From NCBI GenBank assembly GCA_021839785.1, contig JAKCAB010000496.1, positions 1 to 6,782 on the forward strand: DNA of 6,782 nucleotides, read 5' to 3'. A program made the translations under genes and the position numbers. This DNA comes from a bacterium (GTDB lineage: Bacteria > Verrucomicrobiota > Verrucomicrobiae > Limisphaerales > J093). Each line of letters opens with the position of its first letter. Positions within the stretch are counted from its first letter, which is position 1. This document shows, piece after piece, positions 1 through 6,409 of the stretch. Under the pieces are notes generated by a model. It saw only the letters and a list, made by a program, of their open reading frames with translations, searched no databases and was not told the origin of the DNA.

Positions 1-2366
1 AGGCCGTACGAGGACATCGCCCGCGCGTACCAGTGCCCGCACTCGTATTCGTTGAACGGATTCCGAATGCGACCGTCGTAGCGGTCGCGGCAGACGCGCA
101 CGATTTCCAGACCCTCGTTGACGTGCCCCAACAACATCAGGTGCGACGCGACCTGGTATTCGATGCCGGTCCAGACTTCGTCCGAATAAACGAAAGGCAG
201 CGAAAGCTGACCGCCCTTCGGCCACGAGCACAGCAACAGCCCGCCTTCGGCGCCGCACGCGTACGCCGGCCGTTGCGGGTTGGCGTGGGCCGTCAGGTCG
301 CGCTTCAAGTTGTACTTGTGCACCGCCAACAGGTGGCTGGCCACCTTCTGCGCGTCCACCACGTGACCGGCGCCGCAGACCAGCGCGAGCCAGCAACCGA
401 GCACGCCGTCGGAGAGACAGCCGGTGCCGTACTGGTATTTCGGGCCTTCCGTTTCGAGCAAGGCCCGCGCCTCCGGCGAGTAATTGCCGACCATGCTCTT
501 CAAATTAGTCGGGTCGGCGGCCTTGAGGTTCTTCCACTCGATCTTTTGAATGAAATACTCGCCGTCGAATAGCTCGGTTTGCATCCGCGCCACGCCGGCC
601 TTGAGAATTGCGGCGTAGCCGTCCACGTCGTCACCGAGCGCCCGGCCCATGAACGTGGCGGCCTGCAACGCGCCGAGATAAAAGCTCGTGCACATGCCGT
701 CCGGCCCCCAGAACTCGATGTCGTACGTGTTGTGGTGCGGTTCTTCGAGCCAGCCTTTGTGGTCGGGATCCCAGGTCTTGATGCAGTAGTCGAGGCTTTG
801 GCGGACCTTGGGCCAGAGCTTGCGCAGCCATTCGGTGTCGCCACTGATCCGCCATTCGCGAAAGACCTTCATGATCCCGCCCAGTTGGCCGTCCGAGGCG
901 GCGTGAAAATCCGGCTCCAACGGCCGGATCGGCAGCGCCGCGCGAAACGTCTGGTGGCCGCGGGCGTCTTGCGAGGGACCGAACTCGGTCTCCCGCAACG
1001 TGCGCTCCAAGGCGGGAAACAAATGCGGGATTGCCTGCGCGTAATTCCAGACGTGCGTGCACGAGCCGTGGCAGCACCCGCTGTTGTCGCCGCAGCCTTC
1101 CCAGGCCCAGAGCCGGCCGTCGGCCTGACGTAGCACGGTTGGCGATTTCAGGATCGTGAGATTTGCCGCGATGGCCTCGAGCACTTCGGCGGGCAGGGTC
1201 GAGTCGTAAAAGCAATCGCTGAACCGCTGTGTGGCCGCGCGCAACGGCGCGTATTGGTCGCGCCAGTACGCGGTCACTTCGTCGATGTTCGCAAAGCGCC
1301 CCGCGTACCACGGTTTATATTCGCCGGTGACCGGCGGAGTTTCTTTCGCGTCCTTGCCGATTCGCAGGTTGGTGGTGCCGACGTGCCACGCGAAGCGCAA
1401 CGCAATCGTCTTGGTCGCACCCGGAGCCAGACTGAACGGTACAAACAGAGTGGCGCCCGGCGCGGCGCCGCCTTCGGTCACGGGCGGGCGCTCGAAACAG
1501 CGGCCGTCGGCGATGTCTTTCCATGCGATGGTCAGCCCGTCCCACCAACCGCCGCGGAACCACGCGTGGTTCACCTGCACGGCGGGATCGTCCACCGTCG
1601 CGGTAAACGCGCCTTCTTCCCAAGCCTTGCCGTTCGCTGCGGCGCCCCAAAGCTTAAACCCGCCGGGCGCGGGTTTGATGCCCTGGGTGTTGCCACCCAC
1701 GACCATGAAGTTCTTCGCCGACCAGGAAAAAACGGCCTCGATCGCCTGGCTGGTCTTGTTCGTGAACTGGTACTCGACCGCCGCCACGGGCAAGCTGGCG
1801 TTGTCCGCGTCGCCCGGCGTGAACGGGCTCCAGCCGGTCAACTGGCACAGGAGCGGCACGTCCTTGTCCGTGAGCGTCACGGTGCCGAACGGGAAGCGTG
1901 CCTGGAACTTCGCGGCGCGGAACCGCGGCAGACCGAACGACGTGCCGGCCGCGCCGTTGCCGGTGCCGGGTTGGCCGAACAGTTTCCAGCCAGGCACCGG
2001 GCCTTCGAGTACGCGCGCCACGTTGCCTTTGCCGCCTGCACCCTTCACGCAAATCGCCGCAAACGTAACCGGCTCGTTGAAGACTTGCGGTTGGTTCCGC
2101 AGCGAAACATGCGAGAGCGCGCCGGTGCCTTCGAGGCAGATCATGCCCGCGCCCATGCCGCCCATCGGGAACGCGACGCGGTTCAGTCGGTCGCCGGCGT
2201 ACTCGGTGTTGTACCGCGATTTTCCACGGGTGCGGACGCTGGTGCGGGGCGCTGGCGGGGCGGCATCGGCAGCGGAGGCCAGGGGCGCGGCTCCAAATGC
2301 GGCGGCACTGGCGGCCGAGAGTTTCAGGAAATCGCGACGAGGGATCGGCATCTGGTTGGCATTCAT
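1..2366 (-). CDS. Tat-exported GH116 family glycoside hydrolase (GBA2-like beta-glucosidase/glucosylceramidase fold), C-terminus cut off by window edge
   Basis: The frame is open from an ATG at 2366 to the left edge (788 full codons, no stop). The protein starts with a twin-arginine signal (RRDFLK at residues 10-15, a hydrophobic Ala-rich stretch, then an ASA-AD cleavage site near 31-33), so export by Tat to the periplasm or beyond is inferred. An N-terminal beta domain with the YNTEYAGDRLNRVAFPMGGMGAG region is followed by an (alpha/alpha)6 catalytic domain. By alignment from memory with human GBA2 (E527, D677), the nucleophile is E423 in WAWEGC and the acid/base is D549 in HNTYDIEFWGP. Further family motifs are CLSDGVLGCW (around 650-659) and SDEVWTGIEY. 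GH116 enzymes retain configuration and cleave beta-glucosides or beta-xylosides; the substrate here cannot be read. Six residues in, ATG at 2351 (MPIPRRDF) is an alternative start. There is no clear ribosome binding site. Only the last part of the catalytic domain appears to be missing. The family call is firm, the specificity open. Confidence 0.92.
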   Translation of the reverse strand, partial: MNANQMPIPRRDFLKLSAASAAAFGAAPLASAADAAPPAPRTSVRTRGKSRYNTEYAGDRLNRVAFPMGGMGAGMICLEGTGALSHVSLRNQPQVFNEPVTFAAICVKGAGGKGNVARVLEGPVPGWKLFGQPGTGNGAAGTSFGLPRFRAAKFQARFPFGTVTLTDKDVPLLCQLTGWSPFTPGDADNASLPVAAVEYQFTNKTSQAIEAVFSWSAKNFMVVGGNTQGIKPAPGGFKLWGAAANGKAWEEGAFTATVDDPAVQVNHAWFRGGWWDGLTIAWKDIADGRCFERPPVTEGGAAPGATLFVPFSLAPGATKTIALRFAWHVGTTNLRIGKDAKETPPVTGEYKPWYAGRFANIDEVTAYWRDQYAPLRAATQRFSDCFYDSTLPAEVLEAIAANLTILKSPTVLRQADGRLWAWEGCGDNSGCCHGSCTHVWNYAQAIPHLFPALERTLRETEFGPSQDARGHQTFRAALPIRPLEPDFHAASDGQLGGIMKVFREWRISGDTEWLRKLWPKVRQSLDYCIKTWDPDHKGWLEEPHHNTYDIEFWGPDGMCTSFYLGALQAATFMGRALGDDVDGYAAILKAGVARMQTELFDGEYFIQKIEWKNLKAADPTNLKSMVGNYSPEARALLETEGPKYQYGTGCLSDGVLGCWLALVCGAGHVVDAQKVASHLLAVHKYNLKRDLTAHANPQRPAYACGAEGGLLLCSWPKGGQLSLPFVYSDEVWTGIEYQVASHLMLLGHVNEGLEIVRVCRDRYDGRIRNPFNEYECGHWYARAMSSYG

Positions 2367-2434
2367 GGTGTCGGCAGTGACTCTCAATTGGACGGCGAAT
2401 GGGTGCAGTTCAGCGGCAAGGCGGGGGTGTCAGC

Positions 2435-2962
2435 CTAAAGCTTCAGCGGTTCGCAGGTGATGTCCACGAGCAGGTCGGCGGCAATCTTTTCCAAATCTTG
2501 CCGCAGCGCGGCCAGGTCGCACCCGGCGGGCAATTGGAGTCGCGCCTCGGCTTTGAAAAGCGTCTCGCCCGACATCGGCGCGCTGACGCATTCGGTGCGC
2601 AAATCCTCGACGTTCACGCCGCGGGCGGCCAGTGCGGCGGCAACCTGGCGGACGATGCCGGGCCGGTCCTGGCCCACCAGTTCGACCACTGCCCACTGGG
2701 CATCATTGGCGCGCGCGGTGGGTTCGTCGGCATAGACCTCCACCTTCAACCCCTGGCTGGCGAGGGCGGTGAGCGCCTGGGTCAAGGCTGCCCGTTGGTC
2801 CGTGGTGGTGAAGACGCGCACGATGCCGGCGAACTGTCCGCCCAGCCGGCACATGCGGGATTCGAGCCAGTTGCCGCCGTGCTCGGCGACGAGGCGGGCG
2901 ACCTTTTCGACCAGACCCGGGCGGTCCGCGCCGATGACGGTGAGAACGAGCGGGAGTTGCAT
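2435..2962 (-). CDS. Two-ACT-domain protein, GcvR-like (glycine cleavage repressor family)
   Basis: The product is 175 residues, close to the roughly 190 of E. coli GcvR. Two ACT domains lie in tandem. The first (about 3-70) opens with LPLVLTVIGADRPGLVEKVA; the second (about 90-172) opens with WAVVELVGQDRPGIVRQVA. Both carry the DRPG[LI]V turn after the first strand, typical of ACT domains that bind amino acids or mediate protein contacts. There is no DNA-binding domain. In E. coli, GcvR acts by binding the activator GcvA; no GcvA homologue is visible here, so the partner and ligand are unknown. The start codon is preceded by GAGAAG a few bases upstream, a weak ribosome binding site. The GH116 gene begins 68 bases downstream on the same strand, so the two may be cotranscribed, but nothing shows a shared function. 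The domain call is firm; a role as regulator is inferred. Confidence 0.87.
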   Translation of the reverse strand: MQLPLVLTVIGADRPGLVEKVARLVAEHGGNWLESRMCRLGGQFAGIVRVFTTTDQRAALTQALTALASQGLKVEVYADEPTARANDAQWAVVELVGQDRPGIVRQVAAALAARGVNVEDLRTECVSAPMSGETLFKAEARLQLPAGCDLAALRQDLEKIAADLLVDITCEPLKL

Positions 2963-3169
2963 GCGCTTCTCGTAAGCTGGCAGGGCGTGGCTGGCAAGCA
3001 GTTAGCGCAGGCGTTTCGCTGCTCGCGGTGCGTAAACGACTTGCAAGGGAAGTTGCCGGCCTGGCCCGCTCATTTTCGGTCTAAGTGGCGTTCCGAGCGG
3101 GATCTGATTTTGCAGCTGGAAATTGCCCGCCCAACACGCGAAGCGACACGAGGGTGAAGCCGCGTCCGG

Positions 3170-3405
3170 TCACTTGCCGGCGGTCTCGTTCCAAGTCCAC
3201 CGGTTCACCAACGGTTTGAGCCAGGCCTTCAGTTTTTCTGGGTCCTCCCAAACGCGGCCCGGCCCACCGTCGCCAAGTGCTGCGCGGCGGGATGCAAATC
3301 CAGCCGCTGGCGGGTCTGCGGAAAGCGGTCGTCGGCCAGCCGCCCGACCCAGACCGTCCCGTTGGCAATCACCAGCGCCCCGACCGGGCGCTTGGCTTGG
3401 CCGGC
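3170..3405 (-). pseudogene. Frameshifted remnant of a DDE transposase (ISKra4-like)
   Basis: Read on the minus strand, 3405 down to about 3250 gives AKRPVGALVIANGTVWVG, then RLADDRFPQTRQRLDLH and PAAQHLATVGRAAFG. From about 3246 the match continues in another frame as EDPEKLKAWLKPLVNRWTW, ending at a TGA at 3170-3172. Restoring one base in the CCC run at 3247-3249 joins both halves into one peptide (AAFGEDPEKLKAW), so a single-base deletion is the simplest explanation. The pattern (V)I(D)G-W-RFP-RQ-LD-HLA/W-LFGED-W--PL resembles the central part of ISKra4-type transposases as I remember them. The D of the expected DG appears as N (IANG), and an in-frame TGA at 3406-3408 closes the frame upstream. 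Both ends of the element are missing, and I found no terminal inverted repeats or target duplication. The element family is less certain than its being a decayed coding fragment. Confidence 0.6.
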
Positions 3406-3494
3406 TCATGCCAGACGGTTTTCATGGACGCCAGCTTGCCCCGCCCTGCCAGAAACTGAGATGTGCCCGAAGTCGCACGGAAACGAAGAAGAAG

Positions 3495-3512
3495 CTTGCG
3501 CTGCGGCGCAAG
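3495..3512. other. Perfect 7-bp hairpin upstream of hisG
   Basis: CTTGCGC (3495-3501) and GCGCAAG (3506-3512) form a perfect inverted repeat around a four-base TGCG loop, 86 bases before the hisG start. On the plus strand no T run follows, so it is not a plus-strand terminator. On the minus strand the stem is followed by a pyrimidine-rich CTTCTTCTTCGTTT tract, so it could end transcription running leftward into the transposase debris. It could equally be a leader structure of hisG or a leftover of the insertion element. Function unknown. Confidence 0.4.
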
Positions 3513-3598
3513 ACTTGGAGCATCCCCGGTTTTGCGTCGCGGGCCTTGCCCCGACCCCCGCCCGCGTGCCGTGCCCGCCGGTGGAATTGGACTCAGGA

Positions 3599-4489
3599 AT
3601 GAAGAAGACAGAACCAAAACGCATTTTGCGGTTGGGCTTGCCCAAAGGCAGCCTGCAGGAAGCCACCATCGAAAAGATGGCGAAGGCCGGCTTCAACATC
3701 ACCGTCAGCAGCCGCTCGTACATCCCGTATGTGGACGATCCTGAACTGGAGATCCGGTTCATTCGCGCCCAGGAAGTCAGCCGGTACGTCGAACACGCGC
3801 ACTTGGACGCCGGCATTACCGGTCTGGATTGGATTCACGAGAACAACTCGAAGGTCCACGAGGTGGGCGAGTTCATTTTCAGCAAAGTCACCCGCCAGGC
3901 GGCGCGCTGGGTGCTGGCCGTGCCGGAGACCTCGCCCGTCAAATCCGTAAAGGACCTGGAGGGCAAACGCATCGCGACGGAGGTGGTGAACATCACCCGC
4001 GCCTATCTGCGCCGGAACAAGGTCAAGGCCGAAGTCGAGTTCTCGTGGGGTGCCACCGAGGTGAAAGCCCACGAAATGGTGGACGCGATCGTGGACATCA
4101 CCGAGACCGGCTCGTCCCTCCGCGCCAACAAGCTCCGGATCGTGGACACGCTCATGACCTCCACGCCGCGGTTGATCGCCAATCACGACGCCTGGCGCGA
4201 CGCGTGGAAGCGCGAGAAGATCGAGCGCCTCGCCTTGCTCCTGAAAGGCGCGCTGGAGGCGGAGGCCAAGGTGGGCCTCAAGATGAACATTGCCGAAAAG
4301 CACCTGGCCAGCCTGCTGGCGTCGCTGCCGGCGCTGCGCAATCCGACCATCGCCCATCTGAGCCAGCCCGGTTGGGTGGCGGTGGAGACGGTCATCGACG
4401 AGCACGTCGTCCGCGATTTGATTCCCCAGCTCAAGGCCGCCGGAGCGGAAGGAATTATTGAGTATCCTCTGAACAAGGTGGTATATTGA
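3599..4489 (+). CDS. hisG: ATP phosphoribosyltransferase, long form (HisG)
   Basis: HisG condenses ATP with PRPP to phosphoribosyl-ATP, the first and feedback-controlled step of histidine biosynthesis, in the cytoplasm. The 296-residue product matches the long HisG form (E. coli 299). LRLGLPKGSLQEAT lies at about 10-23, DAGITGLDWIHEN from residue 70, and the PRPP loop DAIVDITETGSSLRAN at 162-177. The last 80 or so residues form the ACT-like HisG_C regulatory domain (PALRNPTIAHL, GWVAVETVIDE), so inhibition by histidine is expected and no HisZ partner is needed. The frame is open further upstream to 3362, but that stretch covers transposase debris and is unlike HisG. ATG at 3599 places the start about ten residues before the first conserved motif; GTG at 3581 is a less likely alternative. 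AGGA directly abuts the ATG, too close for a normal ribosome binding site. No other his gene is in the window, so hisG stands outside a his operon here. Confidence 0.96.
   Translation: MKKTEPKRILRLGLPKGSLQEATIEKMAKAGFNITVSSRSYIPYVDDPELEIRFIRAQEVSRYVEHAHLDAGITGLDWIHENNSKVHEVGEFIFSKVTRQAARWVLAVPETSPVKSVKDLEGKRIATEVVNITRAYLRRNKVKAEVEFSWGATEVKAHEMVDAIVDITETGSSLRANKLRIVDTLMTSTPRLIANHDAWRDAWKREKIERLALLLKGALEAEAKVGLKMNIAEKHLASLLASLPALRNPTIAHLSQPGWVAVETVIDEHVVRDLIPQLKAAGAEGIIEYPLNKVVY
4458..4487 (+). promoter_or_regulatory. Candidate sigma70-type promoter for the bS22-like gene
   Basis: TTGAGT (4458-4463) and TATATT (4482-4487) are 18 bases apart and match the -35 and -10 consensus at 4 and 5 of 6 positions. 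They sit in the last codons of hisG, an AT-richer patch in a GC-rich region. Initiation about seven bases after the -10 box would leave a leader of roughly a dozen bases before the ATG at 4506. It may be chance, since the gene could also be read through from hisG. Confidence 0.35.
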
Positions 4490-4505
4490 CCCGCACGCAA
4501 AACCT

Positions 4506-4607
4506 ATGGGTTCACTGAAAAAACGCCGGAAAGCTAAAATTAACAAACACAAACGGCGGAAGAAGCTCCGCCAGCATCGGCACAAGAAGCGCACCTGGCA
4601 GAAATAG
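4506..4607 (+). CDS. bS22-like small ribosomal protein (AURKAIP1/COX24 domain, DUF1713)
   Basis: This is a 33-residue, extremely basic protein: it starts MGSLKKRRKAKINKHKRRKK and ends with LRQHRHKKRTWQK, with 20 Lys, Arg or His residues and no acidic residue. The pattern MGS-KKRR-K-KHK-RKKLR--RH-KR is that of the AURKAIP1/COX24 domain, which occurs in mitochondrial mS38 and in the mycobacterial 30S protein bS22. In those ribosomes the peptide lies on the small subunit near the decoding region, so a structural role in the 30S subunit is inferred here. The ATG lies 16 bases after the hisG stop, with no Shine-Dalgarno sequence. The gene may be cotranscribed with hisG or use the promoter at the end of hisG. 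Annotation pipelines with a length cutoff will miss it. Family recognition is by eye. Confidence 0.85.
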   Translation: MGSLKKRRKAKINKHKRRKKLRQHRHKKRTWQK

Positions 4608-4646
4608 CCGGGCCGGCGGCGGCGGTCGAAAAACGGAAATCAAGGG

Positions 4647-4680
4647 GCGCAGACACGCAGTCGTGGGCTGCGCTCTCTTT
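4647..4680 (+). terminator. Candidate Rho-independent terminator after the bS22-like gene
   Basis: GCGCAG (4647-4652) pairs with CTGCGC (4668-4673). Inside it CACG (4654-4657) pairs with CGTG (4662-4665) around a CAGT tetraloop, giving ten base pairs with one small internal bulge. TCTCTTT follows at 4674-4680, a moderate T tract. It lies 39 bases after the bS22-like stop and would end the hisG transcript. It also ends only six bases before the preferred ATG of the next gene, so it may instead be a leader hairpin of that gene, or a leaky terminator. Confidence 0.5.
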
Positions 4681-4686
4681 GCTGAT

Positions 4687-6408
4687 ATGGCGGGCACACA
4701 CGCACGCAGGGGGTGGGTTTTATGGCTCGGACGGGCCGGGCTCGTCGGCGCGCTGTTCCTGACCGGCTGCGCTGGTGGCTGGCACGCCTCCGGTGCGCGG
4801 TCGTCCACCGCCGACAAACCCGCCGCGGCGGAGCCGAACGCGAGCACGGCGAAGATCAACCAGCGGGCGGACCTCTATGGCCACTTCGCCGCCGGGATCG
4901 TGTACGACGTACGGGAGGAACCGCGGAAGGCGGATGATGAGTTCAACGCTGCGGTGCTGGCCGACCCCAGCCAGGTGCAATTGGCGGTGGACCTCGGCCA
5001 GCGTTACCTCCAAAACCACGAGCCGGCCAAAGCCGTCGAAATCCTGTCCCGCGCGAGCCGCCAGCCGCACGCCGGCGGGCAGGTGTTCGGATGGCTGGGC
5101 GAGGCGTGTGTGCAGGCCAACGATTTGCCGGCCGCCATCGCCGCCTACCGCGAGGCCATCAAACGGCTCCCGCAGTCCATCGTCGGCTATCACGGGCTGG
5201 CCCAGCTTTACTTGCGGTCGAAGCAGACCAACGAAGCCTTGGGCGTGCTCGAGGCGGGAGCCGCCCAGAAGCGCGCCGGCGCAGCCTTTCTGGTGGACCT
5301 GGCCGGATTTCACATCGCGGCCGCGCGAACCCACCTGCTTCCCGCCGAGATTACCAAGCCTCGCGCGCTGGCGTTGCTGGATCGCGCGGCGCGGTTGAAC
5401 CCCACGGAACCGCAGGTGTTCCAACGGCTCGCGGAAGGCTACAAAGCCTTGGGCGAGCTGAAGCGGGCGACTGCGCTGTACGAGAATCTGGTCCAAACCC
5501 ACCCGCCCGACAACCCGACCGCGCGGCTCGCGCTGCACGAGCAGCTCTTCCAACTCTACATGCGCGCCGGCGACGCGACCAACGCCACGCGGCATCTGGA
5601 AGCGATCAAGGCCGATTACCCGAGCAACCCCCAAGTGCATTTGCTGCTGGGTGCCCTGTGTTCGGATGAGAAGAAGTTCGCGGATGCGGAACAACACTTC
5701 GAGACGGCCATCCTGCTCGATCCCTCGTTGGAACCGGCCTATTACGACCTGGCTGGTGCCCAACTCGCGATGCGCAAACCGGAAGCGGCCTGGGAAACCA
5801 TCGAGAAAGCGCGTGCGCGCTTCAAGGTGGGCTTCCTGGCCGAGATGTACAGCGGCCTGGCGTTGGCGGCGGAGCAGAAGTATGCCGAGGCGCTCAACCA
5901 TTACGGCGCGGCCGAACTTCACGCCAAGGTCAGCGAGCCGGAGCGGTTGAACGATTTCTTTTACTTCCAGGTCGGGGCGGCGAACGAGCGGGCCGGGCAC
6001 TATGACGAGGCGGAAGCCGCGTTGCGGAAGTGTCTCGAGCTGGCCCCGGACAATGCCGAGGCGCTGAACTACCTCGGGTACATGTGGGCAGATCGCGGCG
6101 TGAAGCTCAACGAAGCCGAGACGATGATCCGCAAGGCCCTCAAGCTGGAGCCGGAAAATGGCGCTTACCTGGACAGCCTGGCCTGGATACTCCTCAAACA
6201 AGGCAAGGCCGCCGAAGCGCTCGATTTCCAACTTAAAGCCCTCAAGTTCACCGACCCGCCGGACGCGACGGTTTTCGATCACTTGGGCGACATCTACGCC
6301 GCTTTGGGTCGCCAGGCGGAGGCGCACGAAGCGTGGCAGAAATCGCTCGCGGTGGAGTCCAACCCGGTGGTCGCGAAGAAGCTCCAGCCCGCGACCGGCC
6401 CGCGTTAG
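4687..6408 (+). CDS. TPR-repeat lipoprotein
   Basis: The product is 573 residues. The N-terminus has a basic stretch (HARR), a hydrophobic segment (LVGALFLTGC) and a lipobox, LTGC, with Cys28 as the lipidation site, so membrane anchoring on the periplasmic side is inferred. After a short Ala/Pro-rich linker the rest, from about residue 60, is a chain of around thirteen TPR helix pairs, for example VFGWLGEACVQANDLPAAIAAYREAI and NYLGYMWADRGVKLNEAETM. The last three repeats are the most canonical and carry the AYLDSLAWILLKQGK pattern common in bacterial outer-membrane-associated TPR proteins. No enzymatic domain is present; TPR arrays bind other proteins, and the partner is unknown. GTG at 4663 would add eight residues, but it lies inside the upstream hairpin and would lengthen the signal peptide awkwardly, so ATG at 4687 is preferred. 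No Shine-Dalgarno sequence is seen. The DUF2203 gene follows one base after the stop. Confidence 0.9.
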   Translation: MAGTHARRGWVLWLGRAGLVGALFLTGCAGGWHASGARSSTADKPAAAEPNASTAKINQRADLYGHFAAGIVYDVREEPRKADDEFNAAVLADPSQVQLAVDLGQRYLQNHEPAKAVEILSRASRQPHAGGQVFGWLGEACVQANDLPAAIAAYREAIKRLPQSIVGYHGLAQLYLRSKQTNEALGVLEAGAAQKRAGAAFLVDLAGFHIAAARTHLLPAEITKPRALALLDRAARLNPTEPQVFQRLAEGYKALGELKRATALYENLVQTHPPDNPTARLALHEQLFQLYMRAGDATNATRHLEAIKADYPSNPQVHLLLGALCSDEKKFADAEQHFETAILLDPSLEPAYYDLAGAQLAMRKPEAAWETIEKARARFKVGFLAEMYSGLALAAEQKYAEALNHYGAAELHAKVSEPERLNDFFYFQVGAANERAGHYDEAEAALRKCLELAPDNAEALNYLGYMWADRGVKLNEAETMIRKALKLEPENGAYLDSLAWILLKQGKAAEALDFQLKALKFTDPPDATVFDHLGDIYAALGRQAEAHEAWQKSLAVESNPVVAKKLQPATGPR

Positions 6409-6409
6409 C

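Larger units (their letters stand above)
2963..3598. other. Divergent intergenic region between the ACT gene and hisG, without an intact gene
   Basis: This 636-base stretch separates the minus-strand ACT/GH116 pair from plus-strand hisG and should hold the promoters of both. Its centre carries a decayed transposase fragment and its right part a perfect hairpin, each listed separately. In 2963-3169 I see no convincing gene, RNA or repeat; short open frames on both strands have unlike, compositionally driven products. I could not pick a confident -35/-10 pair for either flanking gene. The plus-strand frame that runs through 3362-3598 into hisG is an accidental extension. Confidence 0.6.

Noticed and set aside
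653..655. The Asp in CLSDGVLGCW (D653, codon at 408-410) as the GH116 acid/base
   Set aside because: Counting from the nucleophile in GBA2 places the acid/base in the TYDGW motif, which corresponds to D549 in HNTYDI; the SDGVLGCW Asp is a conserved but different motif.
1231..2460. Roughly 400-codon open frames on the plus strand opposite the GH116 gene
   Set aside because: The minus-strand frame gives an uninterrupted GH116 protein with Tat signal and catalytic motifs; the plus-strand frames are shadows without family features.
2399..3157. 252-codon plus-strand open frame opposite the ACT-domain gene
   Set aside because: The minus-strand frame encodes two clear ACT domains; this one is its complement.
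2963..3169. Short minus-strand frame near 3073-3002 (23 codons, MSGPGRQLPLQ)
   Set aside because: It is too short, has no ribosome binding site or family resemblance, and is likely chance.
3593..4594. 333-codon minus-strand open frame opposite hisG
   Set aside because: It is fully antisense to a well conserved HisG and also covers the bS22-like gene; its product resembles nothing I recognise.
4663..4686. GTG start eight codons upstream for the TPR lipoprotein
   Set aside because: It lies inside the predicted hairpin and would put extra residues, including a Cys, ahead of the signal peptide; ATG at 4687 gives a normal lipoprotein signal.
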